Of a DNA stretch of 42,464 nucleotides, positions 25,428 through 33,606 are shown in pieces; the first letter of the stretch is position 1, and every line of letters begins with the position of its first letter. Made by a program: the position numbers and the translations under genes. Under the pieces are notes generated by a model. It saw only the letters and a program-made list of their open reading frames with translations. It searched no databases and was not told the DNA's origin. This DNA is from an uncultured Anaerotignum sp. Its GTDB lineage: Bacteria; Bacillota; Clostridia; Lachnospirales; Anaerotignaceae. The DNA lies in NCBI GenBank assembly GCA_910578425.1, contig CAJTQX010000020.1:1-42464 (forward strand), in the 5' to 3' direction.

Positions 25428-25931
25428 ATGACAATACGAGAAGCGGCGGAGCGGGATTTACAGAACATTGGGCGGCTCTGCATGCAGAATTGGAAAAAGA
25501 CATATGCCGGACTGCTGGATGAAAGCTATCTGAACGGGCTGACGCCGGAGGACTGCGCAAAGGAAAGCAGGGAATGTCTGGAGGACGAAAAAGCGCGGCT
25601 CTATGTGGCTTATGAAGGGGACACGTTTCTGGGCTTTGGTGCGGGATTAGAGGATAAGGAACTGGAAAACTGCTTTTACCTTGCCTCCCTGCATGTTTCC
25701 GAGGCGGCGCGGGGCAAAGGCGTCGGGACGGCACTGCTTCGGGAGATTGGGCGGCATGCCCGCCAGAGCTACGGGCGCATGAGCGTCTGCATTGTGCAGG
25801 GCAACGATGGCGCGAAACGGTTGTATAAACGGCTGGGCGCGGCACATTATAAATATTTTGAGGACGATTTTCATGGTACGAAATCCCAGTCGGAAAAACT
25901 GGTCTGGGAGGATCTGGAAGAATTTGTGTAA
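25428..25931 (+). CDS. GNAT family N-acetyltransferase
   Basis: This 167-residue acetyltransferase starts at ATG 25428, 6 nt after GGGAGG, immediately after the glycosylase stop. The N-terminus MTIREAAERDLQNIGRLC and the acetyl-CoA loop LHVSEAARGKGVGTALLREI are standard. KRLYKRLGAAHYKY marks the final helix region. The substrate is unknown. Confidence 0.9.
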   Translation: MTIREAAERDLQNIGRLCMQNWKKTYAGLLDESYLNGLTPEDCAKESRECLEDEKARLYVAYEGDTFLGFGAGLEDKELENCFYLASLHVSEAARGKGVGTALLREIGRHARQSYGRMSVCIVQGNDGAKRLYKRLGAAHYKYFEDDFHGTKSQSEKLVWEDLEEFV

Positions 25932-25980
25932 AATAAATGGGCGGCTGTTCCTGGCAGGAAGGCCGCCTGTATTGCTGGGG

Positions 25981-26400
25981 TTACTTTGCAGCACGGAGGG
26001 CGGCAAGCCGGAGTGCATCGCGGTAAAGCGCGTCCTTATCCTGCAAATCGAGTATCAGCCATCTTTGCCCGTTTCCTTCTCTGGTCTGGCAGTAGATTTT
26101 TCGCATTTCCGCACTGCATTCCGGCAGAATAGCTTCAAAAGGTTCCTTTTCCTTCTGGCCGACAACGAGCATCGCTGTAAAATAGTTTTCCCTTGGGTAG
26201 ATGGTGCAGAGTGTTTTCCCCGATTTTTTGAATTTGATATTCCAGCCCCGCTCCCAACTGCATGAACTGAATTCTATTTTTTCCCGGCATTGGAAATTTT
26301 CCTTTAGTTCCGAGCAAAATTCCTGAAACAGGGGATTGCGGATATATTCTCCGATTTCTTCCAGTACGGGCGGGTAGTTTTTATCCTGTAAATCTATCAT
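25981..26400 (-). CDS. DUF3788 family protein
   Basis: This 139-residue protein carries the DUF3788 pattern: WERGWNIKFKKSGKTLCTIY, ENYFTAMLVVGQKEKE and GQRWLILDLQDKDALYRDAL near the end. The start is ATG 26400, 7 nt after GGAGG. That site lies inside the end of the upstream GNAT gene, whose stop overlaps this start by 4 bp. Function is unknown. Confidence 0.8.
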   Translation of the reverse strand: MIDLQDKNYPPVLEEIGEYIRNPLFQEFCSELKENFQCREKIEFSSCSWERGWNIKFKKSGKTLCTIYPRENYFTAMLVVGQKEKEPFEAILPECSAEMRKIYCQTREGNGQRWLILDLQDKDALYRDALRLAALRAAK

Positions 26401-26837
26401 TTGTTTTCCTCCATTTTCCATTGCATACTGTATTCTTTTTCGCCTGTGTTCCTGTCAATGGTTTCCTGTCGGATTCGGAACCCTTCCCTCAGGTAAAACC
26501 GGACTGCCTTTGTATTTTTCTGGTACACGTTCAAGCTGAGCCGGCTTTTCTTTTCCTTTGCATAATCCAGCAGGCGTTTCCCGATTCCATGGGACTGCGC
26601 GGTATACCAAACAAAAATTCCGGCGATATACGTACCGTCCAAACCAATAAAGCCCTGTATTTCCTTTTGGTTTTCATTTTCGTATACATAGACCTCCGCC
26701 TGGGGAAGCATTTCCCGCACAGCATTTAAATTGCTTTCCCAGTATTTCGATGAGATGAAGCTATGTGCCCGTATGTTGGTATCCAGCCAGATTTCCGCGG
26801 CCCTGCCAACGTCGGCAGTTTCCATTGGTCTAATCAT
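26397..26837 (-). CDS. GNAT family N-acetyltransferase (YiaC-like)
   Basis: This 146-residue acetyltransferase has N-terminal MIRPMETADVGRAAEIWLDT. The CoA loop region VWYTAQSHGIGKRLLDYAKE is followed by LSLNVYQKNTKAVRFYLREG, and the C-terminal TGEKEYSMQWKM is like YiaC/YafP relatives. It is cotranscribed with the DUF3788 gene through a 4-bp overlap. The substrate is not predictable. Confidence 0.88.
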   Translation of the reverse strand: MIRPMETADVGRAAEIWLDTNIRAHSFISSKYWESNLNAVREMLPQAEVYVYENENQKEIQGFIGLDGTYIAGIFVWYTAQSHGIGKRLLDYAKEKKSRLSLNVYQKNTKAVRFYLREGFRIRQETIDRNTGEKEYSMQWKMEENK

Positions 26838-26885
26838 AGTATTCTCCTGTTCTTTTTGCTGTTTCTCATAAATCCGCGCGGCAAA

Positions 26886-27010
26886 GGCGGCTTGACTTAA
26901 GAAAACAGATTTTTCTCTTCTGTTGATTTCTTAAGTCAAACGCTGAAGGCAGTTGCCCAGTGGTATTTGAGAAAGAAATTTCCAAAAAATGGAAAGCGGG
27001 CGGCTGCTTA
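26886..27010. repeat. Family A dispersed repeat, copy A3 (inverted, partly degenerate)
   Basis: TTGACTTAAGAAAACAGA and TGATTTCTTAAGTCAA (about 26892-26938) make a near-perfect hairpin matching hairpin 2 of the A family in reverse orientation. CGCTGAAGGCAGTTGCC follows as in other copies. The other hairpin is eroded (TTTGAGAAAGAAATTTCC). It fills the gap between the GNAT and SMI1/KNR4 genes. Confidence 0.75.
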
Positions 27011-27040
27011 TAAAGATAACTGCACGATAAACCGGAATTG

Positions 27041-27568
27041 TCAATCTTCAAATTCAAAATCATCTTCGTTTGCAAGACCCCGGATAAATTCCTCAAAGCT
27101 ATCTGCCAAAGGGGTGATTTCATAGTCACATTCCTGATCGATATGTACGACTTTGGGCTCCCCCTGTGGGCCGCATTCCCGATAATCTAAAAAAATCATA
27201 TCATGTCCAGCACTGGGACAGTCACAAATAGCTATTCCGATAGCGGGATATTCCCATTCGTCAATCATAAACTGACTTCCAAACTCTCCGCATAAAGAAT
27301 ATCTTTTCTTCCGACCGATACCGAAAATTCCAGCGATAGCTACATGGTCGTCTGCCCAACTGGTAGAACAATCAGTAGGGAAACAGGTATTGACGGGTAT
27401 ACCGCCATTATGCTGCTTCATCAGCCAAATATAGGAGGCGGGCAGCTTGTACCCCAATTCCTGTTCTATGCTGGCAATCAGTTCATCAGAAGGAGGCTCG
27501 CTGACGTATTCTTTCAGCGCGTATGCATCATCTTCCCAAAAGTTCGTAAAATCAAAGCCATCAAACAT
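27041..27568 (-). CDS. SMI1/KNR4 family protein
   Basis: This 175-residue SUKH-superfamily protein contains PPSDELIASIEQELGYKLPA, followed by SYIWLMKQHNGGIP, near residues 24-57, the domain hallmark. The C-terminus is acidic (EDDFEFED). Many SUKH proteins are immunity proteins against polymorphic toxins. No toxin gene is adjacent, so a lone immunity or housekeeping role is equally possible. GGAGGG precedes the ATG. Confidence 0.85.
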   Translation of the reverse strand: MFDGFDFTNFWEDDAYALKEYVSEPPSDELIASIEQELGYKLPASYIWLMKQHNGGIPVNTCFPTDCSTSWADDHVAIAGIFGIGRKKRYSLCGEFGSQFMIDEWEYPAIGIAICDCPSAGHDMIFLDYRECGPQGEPKVVHIDQECDYEITPLADSFEEFIRGLANEDDFEFED

Positions 27569-27607
27569 ATTTTGTCCCTCCTGTATCCAAGTATCATATA
27601 TCCTTTA

Positions 27608-27823
27608 TCAATCCAGTTCAGCCCTGCTGAATAGGTCTAAAATCACAGGCTTTTTTGAACCAAAGAATAAAGTCTGCCAATGCATCTGTTTCTTTAGAAT
27701 ATACACAAAACAGAAGAAAGGGTGAGTTTCCAGTTCAAACTGTTCTGTAATTTCCACATTTTGCGCCCTTTTCAAATCCCGATTTGCTGAATTGATTATA
27801 ATACACAGTGGTTGCCATATCAA
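27608..27823 (-). pseudogene. Possible frameshifted small gene
   Basis: The segment coding for VEITEQFELETHPFFCFVY, ending LDLFSRAELD, looks like real protein, but its frame starts without a ribosome site. In an overlapping frame, MATTVYYNQFSKSGFEKGAK begins at an ATG near 27818 and stops soon after. Joining the two frames around GGGCGCAAAATGTGG would give about 70 residues. I cannot assign a family. It may be a decayed gene or chance. Nothing else is visible between 27569 and 27890. Confidence 0.3.
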
Positions 27824-27897
27824 CCCGATTTTGCAGAAACGGCAGAAGAGATACCGCGGCAGTATTTTTCCCGGAAGGGATATTTTTATATTTTCTG

Positions 27898-27926
27898 TTG
27901 ACAGGCGGGGGATTCTCTGCTACGAT
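27898..27926 (+). promoter_or_regulatory. Promoter of the SAM riboswitch-metK transcript
   Basis: TTGACA at 27898-27903 and TACGAT at 27921-27926 have a 17-bp spacer and sit about 20 bp before the riboswitch. Confidence 0.8.
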
Positions 27927-27945
27927 ATAGGCGCAAGTAAATAAA

Positions 27946-28055
27946 GAACTTATCAAGAGTGGTTGAGGGACAGGGCCCTGTGAAACCCGGCAACCGGCGG
28001 AAACGCATCGGTGCCAATTCCCCCGCTTTGCGCACAGCAGGGCGGAAGATGAGAT
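27946..28055 (+). promoter_or_regulatory. SAM-I (S-box) riboswitch
   Basis: The conserved S-box elements occur in order: CTTATCAAGAGTGGTTGAGG, GGACAGGGCCCTGTGAAACC, CGGCAACC, GGTGCCAATTCC and the closing GATGAGATG. It binds S-adenosylmethionine and switches the following terminator. Placement on metK means SAM synthetase is shut off when SAM is abundant. Confidence 0.93.
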
Positions 28056-28061
28056 GTTTGC

Positions 28062-28090
28062 AAAAAGCCCTGAAGGCTTTTTTTCTTTTG
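28062..28090 (+). terminator. Riboswitch-controlled terminator
   Basis: AAAAAGCC/GGCTTTTT with a 5-nt loop is followed by TTCTTTT. It lies directly after the SAM-I aptamer and 75 nt before metK. Confidence 0.88.
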
Positions 28091-28164
28091 CTTTCGGGTG
28101 GAATCTCTCCCTGTGCTTTATTTACGGTTAAAAGAACACACAGACTTTCAGGAGGAGAACGAGT

Positions 28165-29343
28165 ATGGGCAGAAGACTTTTTACATCAGAATCAGTTACA
28201 GAAGGGCATCCCGATAAGATTTGCGACCAGATTTCCGATGGCGTTTTGGACGCGCTTCTGGCAAAGGACCCGCAGGCGCGCGTGGCGTGCGAAACGGCTA
28301 CAACAACGGGTATTATCTTTGTAATGGGTGAAATCAGCACAAGCGCGTATGTGGATGTGGAGAGCATCGTGCGTGAAACACTGAACGAAATTGGCTACAA
28401 CCGTGCGAAATATGGCTTTGACAGCGAAACCTGTGCTGTTATTACCTCTATTCATGGGCAGTCGCCTGATATCGCGCTGGGCGTTGATAAGGCTCTGGAG
28501 CATAAAAAGGGCGAGGATGACAGCGAATTTGACACAGGCGCGGGAGATCAGGGCATGATGTTCGGCTTTGCCTGCGATGAAACGGAGGAGCTGATGCCTC
28601 TGCCGATTTCTCTGGCGCATAAAATGACAAGGCGGCTGACAGAGGTGCGCAAAAACGGCACGCTGAAGTATCTGCGTCCTGACGGTAAATCTCAGGTAAC
28701 AGTAGAATATGTGGACGACAAGCCTGTGCGCGTGGATACGGTAGTGCTTTCTACACAGCATGACCCCGAAGCAACGCATGAGCAGATTGAAAAGGATATC
28801 ATTGAGCATGTTGTGAAAAAAGTCATTCCTGCAAATCTGCTGGATGAAAATACGAAATACTACATCAATCCGACAGGACGTTTTGTTATTGGCGGACCGA
28901 TGGGCGACAGCGGCCTGACAGGACGGAAAATCATCGTGGATACTTACGGCGGCTATGCGGCGCATGGCGGCGGCGCGTTCAGCGGCAAAGACCCCACAAA
29001 GGTAGACCGTTCCGCCTGCTATGCGGCAAGATATGTTGCAAAGAACATCGTTGCCAGCGGCATTGCGAAAAAGTGTGAAGTACAGTTGGCTTATGCCATC
29101 GGCGTGGCAAAGCCGGTATCCATACTGGTGAATACTTATGGCACAGGCAAGATTTCCGATGAGGAAATCACAAAGCTCGTGCATGAGAACTTTGATCTGC
29201 GTCCGGCGGCGATTATCAAAAACTTTGACCTGCGCAGACCCATCTATAAGCAGGTAGCGGCTTACGGACATTTCGGCAGAACAGATATAGATCTGCCCTG
29301 GGAGAAAACGGACAGGGTGGACGTTTTCAAAGAAAAACTGTAA
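28165..29343 (+). CDS. metK: S-adenosylmethionine synthetase
   Basis: MetK makes SAM from ATP and methionine. The 392-residue protein holds SVTEGHPDKICDQISDGVLD, GAGDQGMMFG, GRFVIGGPMGDSGLTGRKII and GGGAFSGKDPTKVDRSA. AGGAGGAG precedes the ATG. It is a single gene under SAM-I control and convergent with spo0A. Together with luxS, at 36.6 kb, it supplies two steps of the activated methyl cycle. Confidence 0.97.
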   Translation: MGRRLFTSESVTEGHPDKICDQISDGVLDALLAKDPQARVACETATTTGIIFVMGEISTSAYVDVESIVRETLNEIGYNRAKYGFDSETCAVITSIHGQSPDIALGVDKALEHKKGEDDSEFDTGAGDQGMMFGFACDETEELMPLPISLAHKMTRRLTEVRKNGTLKYLRPDGKSQVTVEYVDDKPVRVDTVVLSTQHDPEATHEQIEKDIIEHVVKKVIPANLLDENTKYYINPTGRFVIGGPMGDSGLTGRKIIVDTYGGYAAHGGGAFSGKDPTKVDRSACYAARYVAKNIVASGIAKKCEVQLAYAIGVAKPVSILVNTYGTGKISDEEITKLVHENFDLRPAAIIKNFDLRRPIYKQVAAYGHFGRTDIDLPWEKTDRVDVFKEKL

Positions 29344-29357
29344 AGAAAAGCAACCAG

Positions 29358-29555
29358 AAAAAGGCTCCGGAATAGCGGACGTTGCCATAAGAAAATTTCA
29401 TTTTAGAAATGCCTGAAAAACAAGGATTTTTCAGAACAATTTCTATTCGGATGAAATTTTCTCAGGCAACTGCCGTCAGCGTTTGACTTAAGAAATCAAT
29501 CTATAAGGAAAAATTTGTTTTCTTAAGTCAAACTGCCTTATTCCGGAGCCTTTTT
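29358..29555. terminator. metK/spo0A bidirectional terminator stem split by a repeat
   Basis: AAAAAGGCTCCGGAATA (29358-29374) and TATTCCGGAGCCTTTTT (29539-29555) are a perfect 17-bp inverted repeat. Each strand shows a GC stem followed by T residues, as in a terminator shared by convergent genes. The 164 bp between the arms are family A copy A2, so the loop is far longer than in a working terminator. Confidence 0.7.
29381..29537. repeat. Family A dispersed repeat, copy A2 (best-preserved)
   Basis: GTTGCC..AAGAAAATTTCA pairs with TGAAATTTTCTCAGGCAAC for hairpin 1. TGACTTAAGAAA..TTTCTTAAGTCA forms hairpin 2, with GCCGTCAGCGT between them. It is the clearest full copy and the reference for the family. 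It sits inside the metK/spo0A terminator stem. Confidence 0.85.
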
Positions 29556-29576
29556 CTTTTGGAGCATATGAGAGCA

Positions 29577-30371
29577 TTATCCTGCCTTTTGTTCCAGACG
29601 CAGTCTGTCAGCAATCAACGCGATAAATTCCGAATTGGTCGGCTTGCCCTTATGGTTATTGACGGTGTAGCCAAAGAGCGCGTCGATGGCGTCAACCTTT
29701 CCACGGTTCCATGCCACCTCGATGGCGTGGCGGATGGCGCGTTCTACGCGGGAAGGCGTAGTATTGCATTTTTTTGCGATGGAGGGATAGAGCTCTTTTG
29801 TGATATAATTCAGAACGTCCATGTCGTTCACGCTCATGATGATGGCTTCGCGCATGTAATGATAGCCGCGGATATGCGCGGGTACGCCGATTTCATGCAG
29901 GATATTTGTAACCTTTGTTTCCAGGTCGTATGACGTGGAAAGGCTCTGCGCCGCAGGGAAATTCGCACCTGTTTTCAGCATGGGACGCTGCGCCTGCATG
30001 AGCTGGCGGATACGCTGTGTAAGCGCGTCCATATCGAAAGGTTTGACCATGTAGTAAGACGCGCCCAGATCCAGAGCCTTCTGCACGACCTTATCCTGGC
30101 TCAGTGCGGAAAGTATGATAGTGATAGGGCGGTATTCCTCATCGTTTTTTTGCAGGCGTTCCAGCACGCCAAGCCCGTCCAACCGCGGCATGATGCCGTC
30201 GATGATGGCAACGTCCGGACGGGTATCGCGAATTTTGTTCATTGCGTCAATGCCGTCCACAGCAACAGAAATGACGGACATATCCTCCTGCTGGTTAAGG
30301 TGTCCAGCTACGACATCGCAAAAATCCTTATTATCATCTGCTAACAGCACTTTTATTTTATTTTGGCTCAA
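29577..30371 (-). CDS. spo0A: Stage 0 sporulation protein A (master regulator)
   Basis: Spo0A is the phosphorelay-activated regulator of entry into sporulation. The receiver (1-125) has VLLADDNKDFC, the phosphoacceptor in VAIIDGIMPRLDG, and MVKPFD. The DNA-binding domain carries VTNILHEIGVPAHIRGYHY, followed by MREAI and RVERAIRHAIEVAWNRGKVD. I place the start at TTG 30371, 7 nt after GGAGGG, giving 264 residues. The open frame upstream to 30644 lies before the promoter and is not expressed. The gene is monocistronic. Confidence 0.96.
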   Translation of the reverse strand: MSQNKIKVLLADDNKDFCDVVAGHLNQQEDMSVISVAVDGIDAMNKIRDTRPDVAIIDGIMPRLDGLGVLERLQKNDEEYRPITIILSALSQDKVVQKALDLGASYYMVKPFDMDALTQRIRQLMQAQRPMLKTGANFPAAQSLSTSYDLETKVTNILHEIGVPAHIRGYHYMREAIIMSVNDMDVLNYITKELYPSIAKKCNTTPSRVERAIRHAIEVAWNRGKVDAIDALFGYTVNNHKGKPTNSEFIALIADRLRLEQKAG

Positions 30372-30444
30372 AATGAATCCCTCCGATTGTAATTTGATTG
30401 TAGTTTTGTGAATGATTATGCAGATATTCCTTGCTTTTAGGTTG

Positions 30445-30473
30445 ATTATAGTACAGAAACAGAGGGGTGACAA
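30445..30473 (-). promoter_or_regulatory. Promoter of spo0A
   Basis: On the minus strand TTGTCA (30473-30468) and TATAAT (30450-30445) are spaced by 17 bp, about 75 bp before the TTG start. The region between 30480 and 30760 shows no further gene. Confidence 0.75.
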
Positions 30474-30761
30474 GGGCCATTCGCCAGACAAATTGTGTGT
30501 AGAAATGCAGTAAATTTGCATAAACTCCCATTCTTTGCTTTGGGGAATATTGCCAGTGTCGGAGGGTGTCAAAGGGTGGCTGTCGAAACCGCAAAGCGGC
30601 GGGAAAAACGGCGGAAAAGAAAGACGGAAAACGCCCGGAAACAAAGCCGCTTGCCGCCGAAAGAGGGCGAATCTGCGTGCAGGATAGGATTCTATACTAC
30701 ATGATGTGGGAAAAAACGTTATAATTCGCCAAAATATACAAGATGTGCCATATTTGGCATG

Positions 30762-30799
30762 AGGGACAGAAAAGGAAATGCCGCCTGTCGGGGCGGCAT
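30762..30799 (-). terminator. Terminator of the SPL-type radical SAM gene
   Basis: ATGCCGCC/GGCGGCAT with a 6-nt loop is followed on the minus strand by TTTCCTTTTCTG. It lies about 80 bp beyond the minus-strand stop at 30882. Confidence 0.6.
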
Positions 30800-30881
30800 A
30801 TGGGTGAAGGAAAAACAGTTTTGTGAATGGAGAATTCTGTCAATAAAATCATGCGGGCTCTGCGTATTTGGCAGAAAGGAA

Positions 30882-31745
30882 TCAGAACAGGCTTAACTGT
30901 GTCTGCTTTTCCTCAAAAGCACGCAGATAGGCAAAAATCTGCTCATTGTTATGAATGATACCGTTTTTTTCGCAGGTGTTGTGGAACAGTTTCATAAGTA
31001 ATTTGTTCTGCGGGCTGTTTACCTGATACTGGAGTCCGTATGTTTGGATGTATTTTTCCTTCATTCCGGGGAAATGCCTGTCCAGCTGGCTGTAAAAGTA
31101 TTCGCGGTTTCCTTCGCGGAGCGTAAGCCCCATTCCGAAGCAGAGTATGCCATAAACACCCGCGTCTGCACAATCATTCAGGATAGCCAGAATATTTTCG
31201 GGAGTATCGTTGATAAACGGGAGGATTGGAGAAAGCCACACAACGGTCGGGATACCCGCATCGCGCAGTTGTTTCAATGCTTCGATACGCTCCTTTGTGG
31301 TGCATACATTTGGTTCAATTTTTTTGCATAACGCGTCGTCATATGTAGTCAGCGTCATCTGAACTACGCATTTGCTTTTGCTATGGATGGCCTGAAGCAG
31401 TTCCAAATCCCGCAGAACCCTGTTTGATTTGGTATGCAGAGTAATGCCGAACCCGTACCGGTGTATCAAAAGCAACGCTTTTCTGACGCTGCCAATGGTA
31501 TCTTCAAGCGGAATATAGGGGTCTGTCATAGAGCCTGTCCCCAGCATACATTTTGAGCGTTTCCGCCGCAAGGCCTGCTCAAGCAGTACGGCTGCGTTTT
31601 CTTTTACTTCGATATCTTCAAAGTCGTGATTCATGCGGTAGCATTTGCTTCTGGAATCGCAGTATATGCAGCCATGAGAACAGCCGCGGTATAAATTTAT
31701 CCCGTTGTTTGCGGACAGAATGCCTTTGGATTGGACAAAATGCAT
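30882..31745 (-). CDS. SPL family radical SAM protein
   Basis: This 287-residue radical SAM protein is related to spore photoproduct lyase and Rv2578c-type proteins. The iron-sulfur motif CSHGCIYC puts cysteines at 22, 26 and 29. LGTGSMTDPYIPLE and ITLHTKSNRVLRDLELL are typical of the group. ATG 31745 follows GGAGGTG. True spore photoproduct lyases have further conserved residues and are longer, so a photolesion repair role is uncertain. The proximity to spo0A is suggestive only. Confidence 0.82.
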   Translation of the reverse strand: MHFVQSKGILSANNGINLYRGCSHGCIYCDSRSKCYRMNHDFEDIEVKENAAVLLEQALRRKRSKCMLGTGSMTDPYIPLEDTIGSVRKALLLIHRYGFGITLHTKSNRVLRDLELLQAIHSKSKCVVQMTLTTYDDALCKKIEPNVCTTKERIEALKQLRDAGIPTVVWLSPILPFINDTPENILAILNDCADAGVYGILCFGMGLTLREGNREYFYSQLDRHFPGMKEKYIQTYGLQYQVNSPQNKLLMKLFHNTCEKNGIIHNNEQIFAYLRAFEEKQTQLSLF

Positions 31746-31758
31746 CAGAACACCTCCT

Positions 31759-32012
31759 GTTATGGGCGTTGCCAAAAGAAAATTTCATTTTTTGAATTGC
31801 CCGGAAAATTCAGATTTTTCAGAACAGTTACAATTTTAGAAGGAATTTTCTCAGGCGTCTGCTATCAGCGTTTGACTTAGGCAGTGCTGTCACAAGTGTC
31901 TGCACACGCCTTTCCGGCAAAATTATGCTCGAAAATACGTATACATGGCTCATGATGACACTACCTGAAAAATCAGCCTATAAAGAAAAATTTGCTTCCT
32001 TAAGGCAAGCCG
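31759..32012. repeat. Family A repeat, copy A4, carrying nested family B copy
   Basis: The A sequence runs from GTTATGGGCGTTGCC through the first hairpin to GCGTTTGACTTA at about 31880. It is interrupted by copy B2, then resumes with AAAATCAGCCTATAAAGAAA and ends TTCCTTAAGGCAAGCCG. This matches A2 on both sides of the insertion. It lies between the radical SAM gene and the COG2426 gene. Confidence 0.75.
31880..31967. repeat. Family B repeat, copy B2 (inside A4)
   Basis: GGCAGTGCTGTCACAAGTGT at the left and ATGACACTACCTG at the right are the imperfect terminal inverted repeats. The interior GGCAAAATTATGCTCG matches B1 closely. The left junction reads TGACTTAGGCAGTG. Confidence 0.75.
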
Positions 32013-32122
32013 TATTTTGCAGCAGTTTCCGTTTATGGTATCACAACAGGCGGCATTCTGCAATGCAGTCCGGAAAAATACTGAAATTTCAAACCGGCAG
32101 GATAAAAAAGGGAAATTATATG

Positions 32123-32151
32123 TTGTGCCGGAGCAGGAAATGAAGTATAAT
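32123..32151 (+). promoter_or_regulatory. Promoter of COG2426-rsmA
   Basis: TTGTGC at 32123-32128 and TATAAT at 32146-32151 are 17 bp apart. The TTG start codon follows about 36 bp downstream, after AGGAGGAG. Confidence 0.7.
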
Positions 32152-32186
32152 AAAAAAATATGCACTTTGCTTAGGAGGAGATATTT

Positions 32187-32684
32187 TTGGCTGAAACCAT
32201 TGCGAACTGGTTTGTTACAAATTTACAGGGGACGATTTCAAGGGAGCTGATTGTATTCCTTGTGTCCCTGCTGCCTGTATTGGAGCTGCGCGGCGGCATT
32301 ATCGCAGGCTTTGCCTTGCAGATGGAGTGGCTGCCGACATTCCTGATTTCTTACATCGGCAATCTTTTGCCAATCCCGTTTATACTGCTTTTTATCCGGT
32401 ATATTTTCCGCGTGCTGAAAAAAACGCCCCTGCGTGGTTTTGTGGCATGGTGCGAACGAAAGGCGGAGCAGAAAAGCGACCAGATACGGAAATATGCTTA
32501 CTGGGGCGTATTTCTGTTTGTCGCAATCCCGCTGCCCGGCACAGGGGCATGGATGGGCGCGTTGATCAGCGTGCTCCTGAATATGGACCCGAAAAAGACC
32601 TTTCCGGTCATCATGGTGGGTGTGCTGACTGCCGGAATTATCGTTTCTGTTCTCAGCTTTGGACTGCTGGGCAGTTTGTTTTGA
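32187..32684 (+). CDS. COG2426 small membrane protein (putative small multi-drug export)
   Basis: This 165-residue membrane protein has VSLLPVLELRGGIIAGFAL near the N-terminus and VAIPLPGTGAWMGALI in the middle. Both are conserved in the COG2426 family (often called small multi-drug export proteins, activity unproven). Four hydrophobic segments are visible. TTG 32187 is fixed by AGGAGGAG 6 nt upstream. rsmA follows 13 nt downstream. Confidence 0.85.
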   Translation: MAETIANWFVTNLQGTISRELIVFLVSLLPVLELRGGIIAGFALQMEWLPTFLISYIGNLLPIPFILLFIRYIFRVLKKTPLRGFVAWCERKAEQKSDQIRKYAYWGVFLFVAIPLPGTGAWMGALISVLLNMDPKKTFPVIMVGVLTAGIIVSVLSFGLLGSLF

Positions 32685-32697
32685 AAGGAAGGACCTC

Positions 32698-33606
32698 ATG
32701 AAAGAGCGTATTGCAACACCAACGAGAACCAGACAGATTATCCAAAAAAACAGCTTTGCTTTCAAAAAGGGCTATGGGCAGAATTTTTTGATTGATTCCA
32801 ATATTTTAGAAAATATTGTTTCCAGCGCGGAAATTACGCCGGAGGATTTTGTGCTGGAGATTGGCCCGGGCATTGGCTCGCTGACACAGGTGCTGGCGGA
32901 AAACGCCCGCAGAGTGCTGGCAGTGGAGATTGATTCCGCGCTGATCCCCATACTCGGGCAGACGCTGGGCGGATATGATAATATCGAGATTTTGAATCAG
33001 GATATTTTGAAAACAAACCTCGATACGCTGATCCGCGAAAAAAATGACGGCAGACCGATCAAGGTCGTTGCGAACCTGCCGTATTACATTACAACGCCGA
33101 TACTGATGGAGCTGCTGGAAAAGCATTATCCTGTTACCAGCCTGACTGTTATGGTGCAGAAAGAGGTTGCCGGACGGATACAGGCGTCTCCCGGTACAAA
33201 AGATTACGGCGCGCTTTCTGTTGCGGTACAATATTACTGTGACGCGGAGATCGCGATGGTTGTGCCGCCGTCCTGCTTTATGCCGCGCCCGAAGGTGGCT
33301 TCGGCAGTTATTATGCTGCGCGTTCTGCCAGAGCGGCGGGTCAAAACGCAGGATGAGGCTTTGTTTTTCCATATCGTCAAATGTGCTTTCGGACAGCGGA
33401 GAAAAACCCTGCTCAACAGCCTGTCCAATCAGGGCAACTTAGGGCTTTCCAAAGAGGAACTGACGGAACTTCTGCGCAGTCTGGGCTGGGACGAGCGCGT
33501 CCGGGGGGAAACGCTGGGACTGCCGGAATTTGCGCGCCTTACAGATGCAATTATCAATGCAGGCGGCGCGAAGCCTGCCGAACCGGATACGGCTGTGTTT
33601 CGCTGA
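32698..33606 (+). CDS. rsmA: 16S rRNA (adenine(1518)-N(6)/adenine(1519)-N(6))-dimethyltransferase
   Basis: RsmA/KsgA dimethylates two adenosines near the 16S rRNA 3' end during 30S maturation. The 302-residue protein has KKGYGQNFLID, the SAM motif VLEIGPGIGSLTQVL, and the catalytic NLPYYITTPI. GGAAGGA precedes ATG 32698. The last 53 bp overlap the convergent DUF6179 gene on the other strand. Confidence 0.95.
   Translation: MKERIATPTRTRQIIQKNSFAFKKGYGQNFLIDSNILENIVSSAEITPEDFVLEIGPGIGSLTQVLAENARRVLAVEIDSALIPILGQTLGGYDNIEILNQDILKTNLDTLIREKNDGRPIKVVANLPYYITTPILMELLEKHYPVTSLTVMVQKEVAGRIQASPGTKDYGALSVAVQYYCDAEIAMVVPPSCFMPRPKVASAVIMLRVLPERRVKTQDEALFFHIVKCAFGQRRKTLLNSLSNQGNLGLSKEELTELLRSLGWDERVRGETLGLPEFARLTDAIINAGGAKPAEPDTAVFR

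Noticed and set aside
27041..27568. Toxin-immunity locus around SMI1/KNR4, DUF1963 and DUF2971 genes
   Set aside because: No polymorphic toxin, secretion marker or repeat-rich toxin gene is adjacent, and the genes are kilobases apart among housekeeping genes.
30372..30644. Longer Spo0A reading frame
   Set aside because: It reaches upstream of the TTGTCA-17-TATAAT promoter and the GGAGGG ribosome site, and the extra residues do not resemble Spo0A.
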